From Allopusillimonas ginsengisoli (GTDB lineage: Bacteria; Pseudomonadota; Gammaproteobacteria; Burkholderiales; Burkholderiaceae_B), in NCBI RefSeq assembly GCF_004153455.1, contig NZ_SDQE01000003.1, forward strand, positions 186,001-250,000: a stretch of DNA of 64,000 nucleotides, read 5' to 3'. The notes below the pieces were generated by a model. That model was not told the DNA's origin. It saw only the letters and a program-made list of their open reading frames with translations, and searched no databases. Position numbers and translations under genes: made by a program. Position 1 is the stretch's first letter; every line of letters begins with the position of its first letter. Shown one piece after another: positions 56,971 through 64,000 of the stretch.

Positions 56971-58473
56971 CTACAGTTTCGAGACGGAGACGTGCTGCAG
57001 CAAGGCCTGCACCGATACGTGCATGACATCCGTAAACGGCTTGGGATGTATCCCCATATACAGCACCGCTATGGCCATGACGCCCATGATGAAGAACTCG
57101 CGCCCGCTCAGATCGGACATGCCGCGCACGTTGTCATTGGCGATGGGGCCAAAGGCCACGCGCTTGACCATCCACAAGGAATACGAGGCGCCCAGGATCA
57201 AGGCAATGGCCGCCAGCAGGCCCACCCAGAAATTGTGTTCGACGGCTCCCATGATGACCGTAAACTCACCAACAAATCCGCTGGTGGCCGGCAAGCCGGC
57301 ATTGGCCATGGAGAAAAGAACGAAAAAGGTGACGAATCGGGGCATCACATTGATGACGCCACCATAGTCATCGATACGGCGCGTATGCAGACGGTCGTAC
57401 AGAACGCCTATGCACAGGAACATCGCACCCGAGACGAAACCGTGCGAGATCATCTGTATGATGGCGCCCTCGACCCCGGCCGTATTGAAGATGAAGAAGC
57501 CCAGCGTGACGAAACCCATGTGGGCCACAGACGAATAGGCCACCAGCTTTTTCATGTCGTCCTGCACAATGGCCACCAGACCGATATAGATCACCGCGAT
57601 CAGCGACAACACAATCATCATGCCTGCCAGGCTGTGCGATGCATCTGGCGTGATCGGCAGAGAGAATCGCAGGAAACCGTAAGCGCCCAGCTTGAGCATG
57701 ATGGCGGCCAGCACCACAGAGCCACCCGTAGGCGCTTCGACGTGAGCGTCCGGCAACCATGTGTGCACCGGCCACATCGGCACCTTGACCGCAAAAGCTG
57801 CCAACAGTGCAATGAAAATCAGTATCTGCGGCGTGTAATCCAGCTTCAGGGCATGCCAGGTAAGAATATCGAATGACCCATCCGCCGCATGCCAAAGATA
57901 GATAAAGGCAACCAGGGTCAGCAACGACCCCATCAGCGTGTAGAGAAAGAACTTGAGCGCGGCATAAACACGATTTGGACCACCCCACACCCCGATAATC
58001 AAATACATCGGAATCAGGGTGGCTTCGAAAAATACGTAGAACAGCATGCCGTCCAGCGATGCAAACACGCCGACCATCAGACCCGACAGGATCAGAAATG
58101 CCGCCATGTACTGCGACACACGACTGGTGATCACTTCCCAGCCTGCAAGCACCACGATAACCGTAATGAAAGCAGTCAGGAGAACGAACCAGATCGAGAT
58201 GCCGTCGATGCCCAGATGGTAATTGATGGAAAACGTGGAGATCCACGGCGCCAGCTCGACAAACTGCATGTCCGCGGTGGAGGCGTCAAAGCCTGTATAA
58301 AGCGGCAGAGTGACCAGAAAACTCACAATCGCGCCGATCAACGCAATCTTGCGAGTCAGTCCGGGACGATCATCGCGGCCAAAAAGCAGCACAATCAAGC
58401 CCGCAACAATGGGAACGAAGATCGCGAGCGTTAACCAGGGAAGAGTAGAAGACGCCATATCGCTAGCCATCAT
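56971..58473 (-). CDS. nuoM: NADH-quinone oxidoreductase subunit M
   Basis: Proton-pumping subunit of complex I, 500 residues. The key Glu is in FYVFFEATLIPMYLIIGVWGG and the Lys residues are in AFAVKVPMWPVHTWLPDAHVEAPT and DDMKKLVAYSSVAHMGF. Two adjacent ATGs (58473, 58470) and a third at 58455 are possible starts; the first overlaps the nuoL stop. Third-last gene of the complex I operon as transcribed leftward. Confidence 0.97.
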   Translation of the reverse strand: MMASDMASSTLPWLTLAIFVPIVAGLIVLLFGRDDRPGLTRKIALIGAIVSFLVTLPLYTGFDASTADMQFVELAPWISTFSINYHLGIDGISIWFVLLTAFITVIVVLAGWEVITSRVSQYMAAFLILSGLMVGVFASLDGMLFYVFFEATLIPMYLIIGVWGGPNRVYAALKFFLYTLMGSLLTLVAFIYLWHAADGSFDILTWHALKLDYTPQILIFIALLAAFAVKVPMWPVHTWLPDAHVEAPTGGSVVLAAIMLKLGAYGFLRFSLPITPDASHSLAGMMIVLSLIAVIYIGLVAIVQDDMKKLVAYSSVAHMGFVTLGFFIFNTAGVEGAIIQMISHGFVSGAMFLCIGVLYDRLHTRRIDDYGGVINVMPRFVTFFVLFSMANAGLPATSGFVGEFTVIMGAVEHNFWVGLLAAIALILGASYSLWMVKRVAFGPIANDNVRGMSDLSGREFFIMGVMAIAVLYMGIHPKPFTDVMHVSVQALLQHVSVSKL

Positions 58474-60479
58474 TGAACCGTCAGTACAAAAAAGGAGATT
58501 AAAGCCATGATCCCGACGATCATCGCAAAGGCGTAGTGATAGATGTAGCCGGACTGCAGGTGCCGGCTGATGGCGGCCACCAGGCCGACCATGCGCGCAC
58601 TGCCGTTGACCAGCAGGCCATCGATCAGGCCACGATCGCCTGCCTTCCAGAGCCCTATTCCCAGGCCGCGCGATCCGCGCGCCACCACTTGCTCGTTGAA
58701 CCAGTCGGCATAGTACTTGTTATCGAGCACACGGTTGACAAACGACAGGTTGCGAGCGATCGCGGCAGGCACGCGCGGGTTGATCACGTAGCAATACCAG
58801 GCCACGACAAAACCCGCGACCAGTAGCCAGAACGGCAGCGCGGTGAAGCCGTGCAGGGCAAAGGCCACCCATCCGTGCCAGTGCTCGGCAAGGTCTGCCA
58901 TGGCGCCGTGCTGGGGCAGATTGGCAATCACACCATCGAAATAGCCGCTGAAGAGCAACGGATCAATAAACCAGGCCCCGGCGATCACCGAAGGTATGGC
59001 CAGCAAGGCCAGCGGCAGCGTGACGACCCAGGGCGACTCCTTGGGCGTGCCACCATGATGGCCGTGATCGTCATGGGCCTGATGATCGTGTTCGCCATGT
59101 GATTGCGTCGGGAAGCGCTCTTTGCCATGGAAGACCAGGAAGTACACCCGGAACGAATATAGCGAAGTCACAAATACGCCGATCAGCGTCGCGTAGTAGG
59201 CAAAGCCCGCACCCCATACATTGGCGGCGCCGGCCGCTTCGATAATGTGCTCCTTGGAGTAAAAGCCCGCGAAGAAAGGCGTGCCGACCAGGGCAAGCGT
59301 ACCCAACAGAAAGGTAATCCAGGTAATGGGCATGTACTTGCGCAGGCCGCCCATGTTGCGTATATCCTGATCATGATGCATGCCGATAATGACGGAACCG
59401 GCACCCAGGAACAGCAGCGCCTTGAAGAAGGCATGCGTCATCAGATGGAAGATGGCGGCCGAGTAGGCCGATGCGCCCAGCGCCACCGTCATGTAGCCCA
59501 GCTGAGACAGGGTCGAGTAGGCGATGACACGTTTGATGTCGTTCTGGACGATACCCAATACCCCCAGGAACAAGGCACCGATCGCACCGATGACGATCAT
59601 GAAGGACAAGGCGGTATCCGACAGCTCGAACACAGGCGAGAAGCGCGCCACCATGAAAATGCCGGCCGTCACCATGGTTGCGGCGTGAATAAGCGCCGAG
59701 ATAGGCGTGGGGCCTTCCATCGAATCCGGCAGCCAGGAATGCAGGGGCACCTGAGCGGACTTACCCATGGCGCCGACAAACAGGCACAGGCAGGCTACGG
59801 TAACCAGTTTCCAGTCGGTGCCCGGGAACACCAGGGTGTCGAGCTTGTCCGTCTGCGCGAACACATCGCCGTAGTGCATGCTGCCGGTATAGGCGAACAA
59901 TAGTCCAATGCCCAGCACGAAGCCAAAGTCGCCCACCCGGTTCATCAGGAAGGCCTTGAGATTGGCAAAAACGGCTGTAGGGCGCGTGTACCAGAACCCG
60001 ATCAGCAAATACGAGACCAACCCCACCGCTTCCCAACCGAAAAACAGCTGAACCATGTTGTTGGACATGACCAGCATCAGCATCGAGAAGGTGAACAGGG
60101 AGATGTAGGAAAAGAAGCGTTGATAGCCGGGGTCGTCCACCATGTAGCCAATCGTGTAGATATGGACCATCAGCGAAACGGATGTAACCACCACCATCAT
60201 CAGAGCGGACAAGGGATCGATCAGAAAGCCCAGATCCAGCTTGGTTTCGCCTATCACGCTCCAGGTGTACAGCACGCCGTCATACGTGTGGCCATCCAGC
60301 ACCTGAAACAGCACGATGACAGAACCAATGAAGGAGATGGCGACCCCCGCGATGGTGATGCAGTGGGCGGCGCTCCGGCCCACGAATCGACCCAGGAAAC
60401 CGGTGCCGAACAGGCCCGCCAGTATGGCGCCAGCCAGTGGCGCCAATGCGATCAGTAAGTAAAGACTTGGTGAATTCAT
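58470..60479 (-). CDS. nuoL: NADH-quinone oxidoreductase subunit L
   Basis: Distal proton-pumping subunit of complex I, with the long lateral helix at its C-terminus. About 669 residues from the ATG at 60479 (MNSPSLYLLIALAPLAGA). Motifs are FGWEAVGLVSYLLIGFWYTR with the key Glu, AMGKSAQVPLHSWLPDSMEGPTPISALIHAATMV and NDIKRVIAYSTLSQLGYM. A His-rich loop (HGEHDHQAHDDHGHHGGT, residues ~478-495) between helices is a variable feature and could bind metal. The frame extends upstream to 60515, but that would run into nuoK. Confidence 0.97.
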   Translation of the reverse strand: MNSPSLYLLIALAPLAGAILAGLFGTGFLGRFVGRSAAHCITIAGVAISFIGSVIVLFQVLDGHTYDGVLYTWSVIGETKLDLGFLIDPLSALMMVVVTSVSLMVHIYTIGYMVDDPGYQRFFSYISLFTFSMLMLVMSNNMVQLFFGWEAVGLVSYLLIGFWYTRPTAVFANLKAFLMNRVGDFGFVLGIGLLFAYTGSMHYGDVFAQTDKLDTLVFPGTDWKLVTVACLCLFVGAMGKSAQVPLHSWLPDSMEGPTPISALIHAATMVTAGIFMVARFSPVFELSDTALSFMIVIGAIGALFLGVLGIVQNDIKRVIAYSTLSQLGYMTVALGASAYSAAIFHLMTHAFFKALLFLGAGSVIIGMHHDQDIRNMGGLRKYMPITWITFLLGTLALVGTPFFAGFYSKEHIIEAAGAANVWGAGFAYYATLIGVFVTSLYSFRVYFLVFHGKERFPTQSHGEHDHQAHDDHGHHGGTPKESPWVVTLPLALLAIPSVIAGAWFIDPLLFSGYFDGVIANLPQHGAMADLAEHWHGWVAFALHGFTALPFWLLVAGFVVAWYCYVINPRVPAAIARNLSFVNRVLDNKYYADWFNEQVVARGSRGLGIGLWKAGDRGLIDGLLVNGSARMVGLVAAISRHLQSGYIYHYAFAMIVGIMALISFFVLTVQ

Positions 60480-60495
60480 AATATGTGCAATCCCA

Positions 60496-60804
60496 TCAAC
60501 CCTTGAGCTGGTCAAGTTCTTCGACGTTGATCGTTTTCAGGTTGCGGAACAGCAACACCAAGATCGCCAGGCCGATAGCCGCCTCGGCGGCAGCCACTGT
60601 CAGTACAAAAAACACAAAAACCTGCCCGGCCGAATCGCCGGACCAAGCTGAAAACGCCACAAAGTTCATGTTGGCCGAGAGCAGGATAAGCTCAATGGAC
60701 ATGAGCAGGACGATAAGATTGCGGCGGTTCAGGAAGAAACCAAAGATACCGATGGCGAACAGGATGGCGCCCAGTATCAGATAATGTGCAAGCGTCAGCG
60801 TCAT
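60496..60804 (-). CDS. nuoK: NADH-quinone oxidoreductase subunit K
   Basis: Small three-helix membrane subunit of complex I, 102 residues. Conserved membrane glutamates are in [16 protein letters not shown] and [17 protein letters not shown], part of the proton path. AGGGAG lies before the ATG at 60804, which overlaps the nuoJ stop (ATGA). Confidence 0.98.
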   Translation of the reverse strand: MTLTLAHYLILGAILFAIGIFGFFLNRRNLIVLLMSIELILLSANMNFVAFSAWSGDSAGQVFVFFVLTVAAAEAAIGLAILVLLFRNLKTINVEELDQLKG

Positions 60805-61436
60805 TTTTGCTCCCTTTGTGCAGGCTCAGCCGCCGGGTCGGGTGTTTCGGTTTGCGACGGGATGGCCACCAGGCGCATGCGATCCTCGGCGCGCACCCTG
60901 ACCTGATCAGAGGGCCTGTTGCGCTTGACATCGCTGCGCTTGCGCAGCGTCAGCGCGATCGCGGCAATCATGCCCACCAGCAATATCACGCCGCCCACCT
61001 GCACCGCATACACATAGTCGGTGTACATGGCGATCCCTAGCGCGCGCGTGTTGTCGTAATCGTCGGCGATGGGTGCGGCAGGGCCGGCGCCCAGCCACGT
61101 GCGGGCGAGCACAAACGCCATCTCCAACACCATGATCAGGCCGATCAACAGCCCCAGCGGCAGATAGGTCTTGAGACCAGAGCGCAGGGTTTCCATGCGC
61201 ACATCGAGCATCATGACCACAAACAGGAACAGCACCATCACGGCGCCCACGTAGACCAGCACCAGCAGCAAGGACAGGAATTCAGCGCCCAGCAGCATCC
61301 AGATCATGGATGCCGTGAAAAAAGCGAGAATAAGGTGCAGCACACCGGTGACAGGACTGGTCGCCGTGATGACGCGGAACGCCGCGACCACCAGCACCAG
61401 CGCCAGCAAATAGAACAGGACAGTAGAAAAAATCAT
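60801..61436 (-). CDS. nuoJ: NADH-quinone oxidoreductase subunit J
   Basis: Membrane subunit of complex I with five hydrophobic segments; about 211 residues from the ATG at 61436 ([16 protein letters not shown]), the usual family start. The ATG at 61454, overlapping the nuoI stop by one base, would add six residues and is equally possible for coupling. The segment [25 protein letters not shown] is the conserved TM3 that forms a pi-bulge in known structures. The tail is charged and variable. Confidence 0.95.
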   Translation of the reverse strand: MIFSTVLFYLLALVLVVAAFRVITATSPVTGVLHLILAFFTASMIWMLLGAEFLSLLLVLVYVGAVMVLFLFVVMMLDVRMETLRSGLKTYLPLGLLIGLIMVLEMAFVLARTWLGAGPAAPIADDYDNTRALGIAMYTDYVYAVQVGGVILLVGMIAAIALTLRKRSDVKRNRPSDQVRVRAEDRMRLVAIPSQTETPDPAAEPAQREQK

Positions 61437-61453
61437 AGGTGTCTGGTCCGCCA

Positions 61454-61942
61454 TCAACGATAAGGAGCATCTTCGGCACGGCGGCGCGCTATTTCGGGCT
61501 CGTAGCGGTCGCCGATGGCCAGCAGCATGTCTTTGGTGTAGTACAGATCGCCACGTTTTTCACCGTGGTACTCGGAAATATGCGTTTCGACGATGGAGTC
61601 CACCGGACAGCTTTCCTCACAGAACCCGCAGAAGATGCACTTGGCCAGGTCAATGTCGTAACGGGTGGTCCGACGGGTGCCGTCTTCGCGCTCGGCCGAT
61701 TCAATGGTGATGGCCAGCGCAGGGCAGACCGCCTCGCACAGCTTGCAGGCGATGCAACGCTCTTCGCCGTTGGGATAACGGCGCAAGGCGTGCAGCCCGC
61801 GAAAGCGCGGGGACGCCGGCGTTTTTTCCTGCGGATAGCGCAGCGTCACCTTGCGCTTGAAAAAATACTTGCCAGTCAGGCGCATGCCCTTGAGCATCTC
61901 GGACAGCATCAGACTGCCGAAAAAATCCTTGATCGCTTCCAT
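61454..61942 (-). CDS. nuoI: NADH-quinone oxidoreductase subunit I
   Basis: Peripheral-arm subunit carrying clusters N6a and N6b, 162 residues. Two [4Fe-4S] motifs are seen: [12 protein letters not shown] and [12 protein letters not shown]. The N-terminal amphipathic stretch ([16 protein letters not shown]) anchors it to the membrane arm. AGGGG precedes the ATG. It lies between nuoH and nuoJ in the standard order. Confidence 0.98.
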   Translation of the reverse strand: MEAIKDFFGSLMLSEMLKGMRLTGKYFFKRKVTLRYPQEKTPASPRFRGLHALRRYPNGEERCIACKLCEAVCPALAITIESAEREDGTRRTTRYDIDLAKCIFCGFCEESCPVDSIVETHISEYHGEKRGDLYYTKDMLLAIGDRYEPEIARRRAEDAPYR

Positions 61943-61959
61943 AATTTAGCCCCTGTGTC

Positions 61960-63033
61960 CTATTGCCATATATTCCAGGGCGTTTGCATCCAGATCGCCA
62001 CCAGCAACAACCATACGCCTGTGAAAGGAATAAACACCTTCCAGCCCAGGCGCATGATCTGGTCGTAGCGATAACGGGGGAACGTCGCACGGAACCAAAC
62101 AAACATCGAAACCACGACAAATGTCTTGATGCCCAGCCAAATCCAGCCAGGCACCCACGTGAAGGGCGCAAAATCCAGTGGCGCCATCCAGCCACCGAGG
62201 AACATGATGGCCGCCAGTGCCGACAGCAGAATCATGTTGGCATACTCGCCAAGGAAGAACAGGGCAAACCCCATCCCTGAGTACTCCACCATATGACCGG
62301 CCACAATTTCGGATTCGCCCTCGACCACGTCGAAGGGATGGCGGTTGGTTTCGGCCACGGCCGACACCACATAGATGACGAACAAGGGCAACAGCGGCAG
62401 CCAGTTCCAGGACATGAACGTAATGCCCATGGAGGCAAACCAGCCTTGCCCCTGCCCTTCGACGATACCGCTCATATTCAGCGTACCGGACACCAGCAGG
62501 ACGGTGACCAGCACAAAACCGATGGCGAGCTCATACGACACCATCTGCGCGGCAGCGCGCAGCGCGCCCAGAAAGGCGTATTTGGAATTGGAGGCCCAGC
62601 CAGCAACGATCACCCCATAAACGCCCAGGGAGGTAATCGCCATCAAGAACAGCAGGCCGGCATTGATGTCGGCCAGCACCACTTCAGGCCCGAAAGGAAT
62701 CACGGCCCAGGCTGCGAGCGCGGGCATCAGCGTGACCACCGGCGCCAGGATGTACAGCACCTTGTTGGCCTTGCTCGGGACGATGACCTCTTTGGTGAGC
62801 AGCTTGAAAACGTCCGCGAACGGCTGCAGCAACCCTCGGAACCCGACGCGGTTTGGGCCCAGACGCGCATGCATTGCGCCGATCATCTTGCGTTCCCAAT
62901 ACGTCAGGTAGGCCACGCACAGAATAATGGGCACGGCGATGACGACGATTTTCATCAGCGTCCAGACGACCAGCCAGGGGGTGGGTCCAATCAGGTCCGT
63001 GCCGAAATTATTGATTACAGTCAGCCACTCCAT
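61960..63033 (-). CDS. nuoH: NADH-quinone oxidoreductase subunit H
   Basis: Heel subunit of complex I that forms part of the quinone chamber, 357 residues, eight hydrophobic segments. Signature regions are [36 protein letters not shown] and the acidic quinone-tunnel loop [19 protein letters not shown]. The ATG overlaps the nuoG stop by one base. Confidence 0.98.
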   Translation of the reverse strand: MEWLTVINNFGTDLIGPTPWLVVWTLMKIVVIAVPIILCVAYLTYWERKMIGAMHARLGPNRVGFRGLLQPFADVFKLLTKEVIVPSKANKVLYILAPVVTLMPALAAWAVIPFGPEVVLADINAGLLFLMAITSLGVYGVIVAGWASNSKYAFLGALRAAAQMVSYELAIGFVLVTVLLVSGTLNMSGIVEGQGQGWFASMGITFMSWNWLPLLPLFVIYVVSAVAETNRHPFDVVEGESEIVAGHMVEYSGMGFALFFLGEYANMILLSALAAIMFLGGWMAPLDFAPFTWVPGWIWLGIKTFVVVSMFVWFRATFPRYRYDQIMRLGWKVFIPFTGVWLLLVAIWMQTPWNIWQ

Positions 63034-64000
63034 CAGGCACGCTCCACCGTAAGTTCGCCAAAGCCGCTACCCAGCGCCAGTGTGGCATCGAAAGCCGCGG
63101 CAATCCGCAGGCATCCTGGGGCAACTGTTTCATCGAGCTGCACAGGCAGCGTAATCTGGCCATGCGCAGAGCGAATGTTCAGTACGTCTGCTTGCTGCAA
63201 GCCAAGGCCGGCCAGTGTTTCGGCGGTCATGCGTGCCTGCGGGGCATGCGACGCAGGGGCCTGTTGCAAGGGAGCGGAACGCCTGACCAGCGCGTCGCTG
63301 CGATAAATCGGCACCTCTGCCACACGCTCCAGGCCATTGGGCTTCTGGGAAAGCCCGGGTTGAGCCACGACCTCGTTGGACAGGCGCGCATCGACGCCGC
63401 CGACCAACACTGTGTCGCGCACCGATTCCGAGGTTTCGTCATCGAAACCCTGCAGTTCGAACAGGTTGCCCAGGACACGCAGCACCTTCCAGGCTGGGCG
63501 GGTATCCGCATAGGGCGCGGCGACGCCCTTGAAGCTTTGCGCCCTGCCCTCGGCATTGACGAAGGTACCCGACGTTTCGGTAAACGGCGCGACCGGCAGC
63601 ATGACGTCCGCCCAGTCCTGCGCCGCCGAGCGAAATGACGTCAACGCCACCGAGAACCCCGACGACTTGAGAGACTGCACCGCCTGAATGCCGTTGTCGC
63701 TGTCCAGCGCCGGTTCGGTATGCAGCACAATGTAGGCCTTGAGTGACTGCTGCAGCATCTGTTCCGCAGTCAGGCCGCCCGATGCAGGCACTGCGCCGGC
63801 AAGGTAACCGCCCACGGTATTGCCGCCTGCCGTCAGGAATCCGAACCTGGCGTTGCAGGCCTTGGCCACGGCACTGGCGTTGGCGGAAATCAGCGACGCC
63901 AGATTCGACGCAACCGCCATATTGCCGATCAGCACGCCAACGCGCTCTCCCGACGCCAGGCTGGCCGCGATCGCGCGTGCCGCCTCGGACGGTTCCACGC
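63033..64000 (-). CDS. nuoG: NADH-quinone oxidoreductase subunit G (C-terminal part)
   Basis: The visible 322 codons are the C-terminal, molybdopterin-oxidoreductase-like part of NuoG, without Fe-S motifs. Recognisable segments are [28 protein letters not shown] and [17 protein letters not shown]. The N-terminal half with the Fe-S clusters lies beyond the right edge; the reading frame is open to the end of the window. It is transcribed into nuoH with a one-base overlap. Confidence 0.93.
   Translation of the reverse strand, partial: VEPSEAARAIAASLASGERVGVLIGNMAVASNLASLISANASAVAKACNARFGFLTAGGNTVGGYLAGAVPASGGLTAEQMLQQSLKAYIVLHTEPALDSDNGIQAVQSLKSSGFSVALTSFRSAAQDWADVMLPVAPFTETSGTFVNAEGRAQSFKGVAAPYADTRPAWKVLRVLGNLFELQGFDDETSESVRDTVLVGGVDARLSNEVVAQPGLSQKPNGLERVAEVPIYRSDALVRRSAPLQQAPASHAPQARMTAETLAGLGLQQADVLNIRSAHGQITLPVQLDETVAPGCLRIAAAFDATLALGSGFGELTVERA

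Overview
The window is a compact, chromosomal, roughly 60% GC stretch of a betaproteobacterium, most likely Alcaligenaceae (the Bordetella/Achromobacter/Pusillimonas/Advenella neighbourhood). The reasons are the OmpR-type regulator plus EnvZ-type sensor that resemble Bordetella RisA/RisS, the abundance of Liv-type (HAAT) and TRAP uptake systems, an intracellular PHB depolymerase, a DUF2818 gene downstream of nuoN, and the divergent rluC/rne pair. I see no tRNA, rRNA, insertion sequence, prophage or CRISPR array; the genes look like vertically inherited housekeeping genes plus two catabolic/transport islands.

Layout. 1-4.4 kb: rluC (cut by the left edge) diverges from rne, whose ~490-nt leader carries strong hairpins and whose C-terminal tail contains nine 36-bp repeats. 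4.5-9.9 kb (minus strand): trpB-trpA-accD and relA. 10-12.2 kb: a flavodoxin-fold reductase, a RidA-family protein and pncB. 12.3-15.5 kb (plus): fdxA, phaZ, and a lone rsxB/rnfB-like ferredoxin overlapping nth. 15.7-25.5 kb: two complete Liv-type ABC importers facing each other across a bidirectional terminator. The first is livG-livF-SBP-livH-livM on the plus strand. The second is SBP-livH-livMG(fused)-livF on the minus strand.

25.8-27.9 kb (plus): msrB-yciB-bolA-like-parvulin. 28-34.6 kb (minus): smc-zipA-ligA. 34.9-36.2 kb: lplT. 36.2-38.4 kb (minus): a tsaB-rimI fusion and a family-4 Fe-S uracil-DNA glycosylase. 38.7-41.6 kb (plus): OmpR/EnvZ-type pair and a three-cysteine AhpC.

41.6-49.2 kb is a sugar-acid regulon. 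A FadR/GntR regulator lies between divergent uxuA-uxuB and a TRAP transporter (dctPQM) followed by an IdnD-like zinc dehydrogenase. Together these genes would form an import-and-degradation route, inferred as L-gulonate to D-fructuronate to D-mannonate to 2-keto-3-deoxygluconate. 49.2-54.9 kb: ispD-ispF, mfd and serB. 54.9-64 kb (minus): nuoG(partial)-H-I-J-K-L-M-N, followed by the DUF2818 gene, i.e. the distal half of the complex I operon.

The points I consider most worth checking are the L-gulonate/D-mannonate regulon; a 17-bp inverted repeat spanning the pncB/fdxA divergent promoter region; the LivF whose Walker A lysine is an arginine next to a second importer with a LivM-LivG fusion; the tsaB-rimI fusion; the repeat-bearing RNase E and its structured leader; and the orphan rsxB-nth pair.
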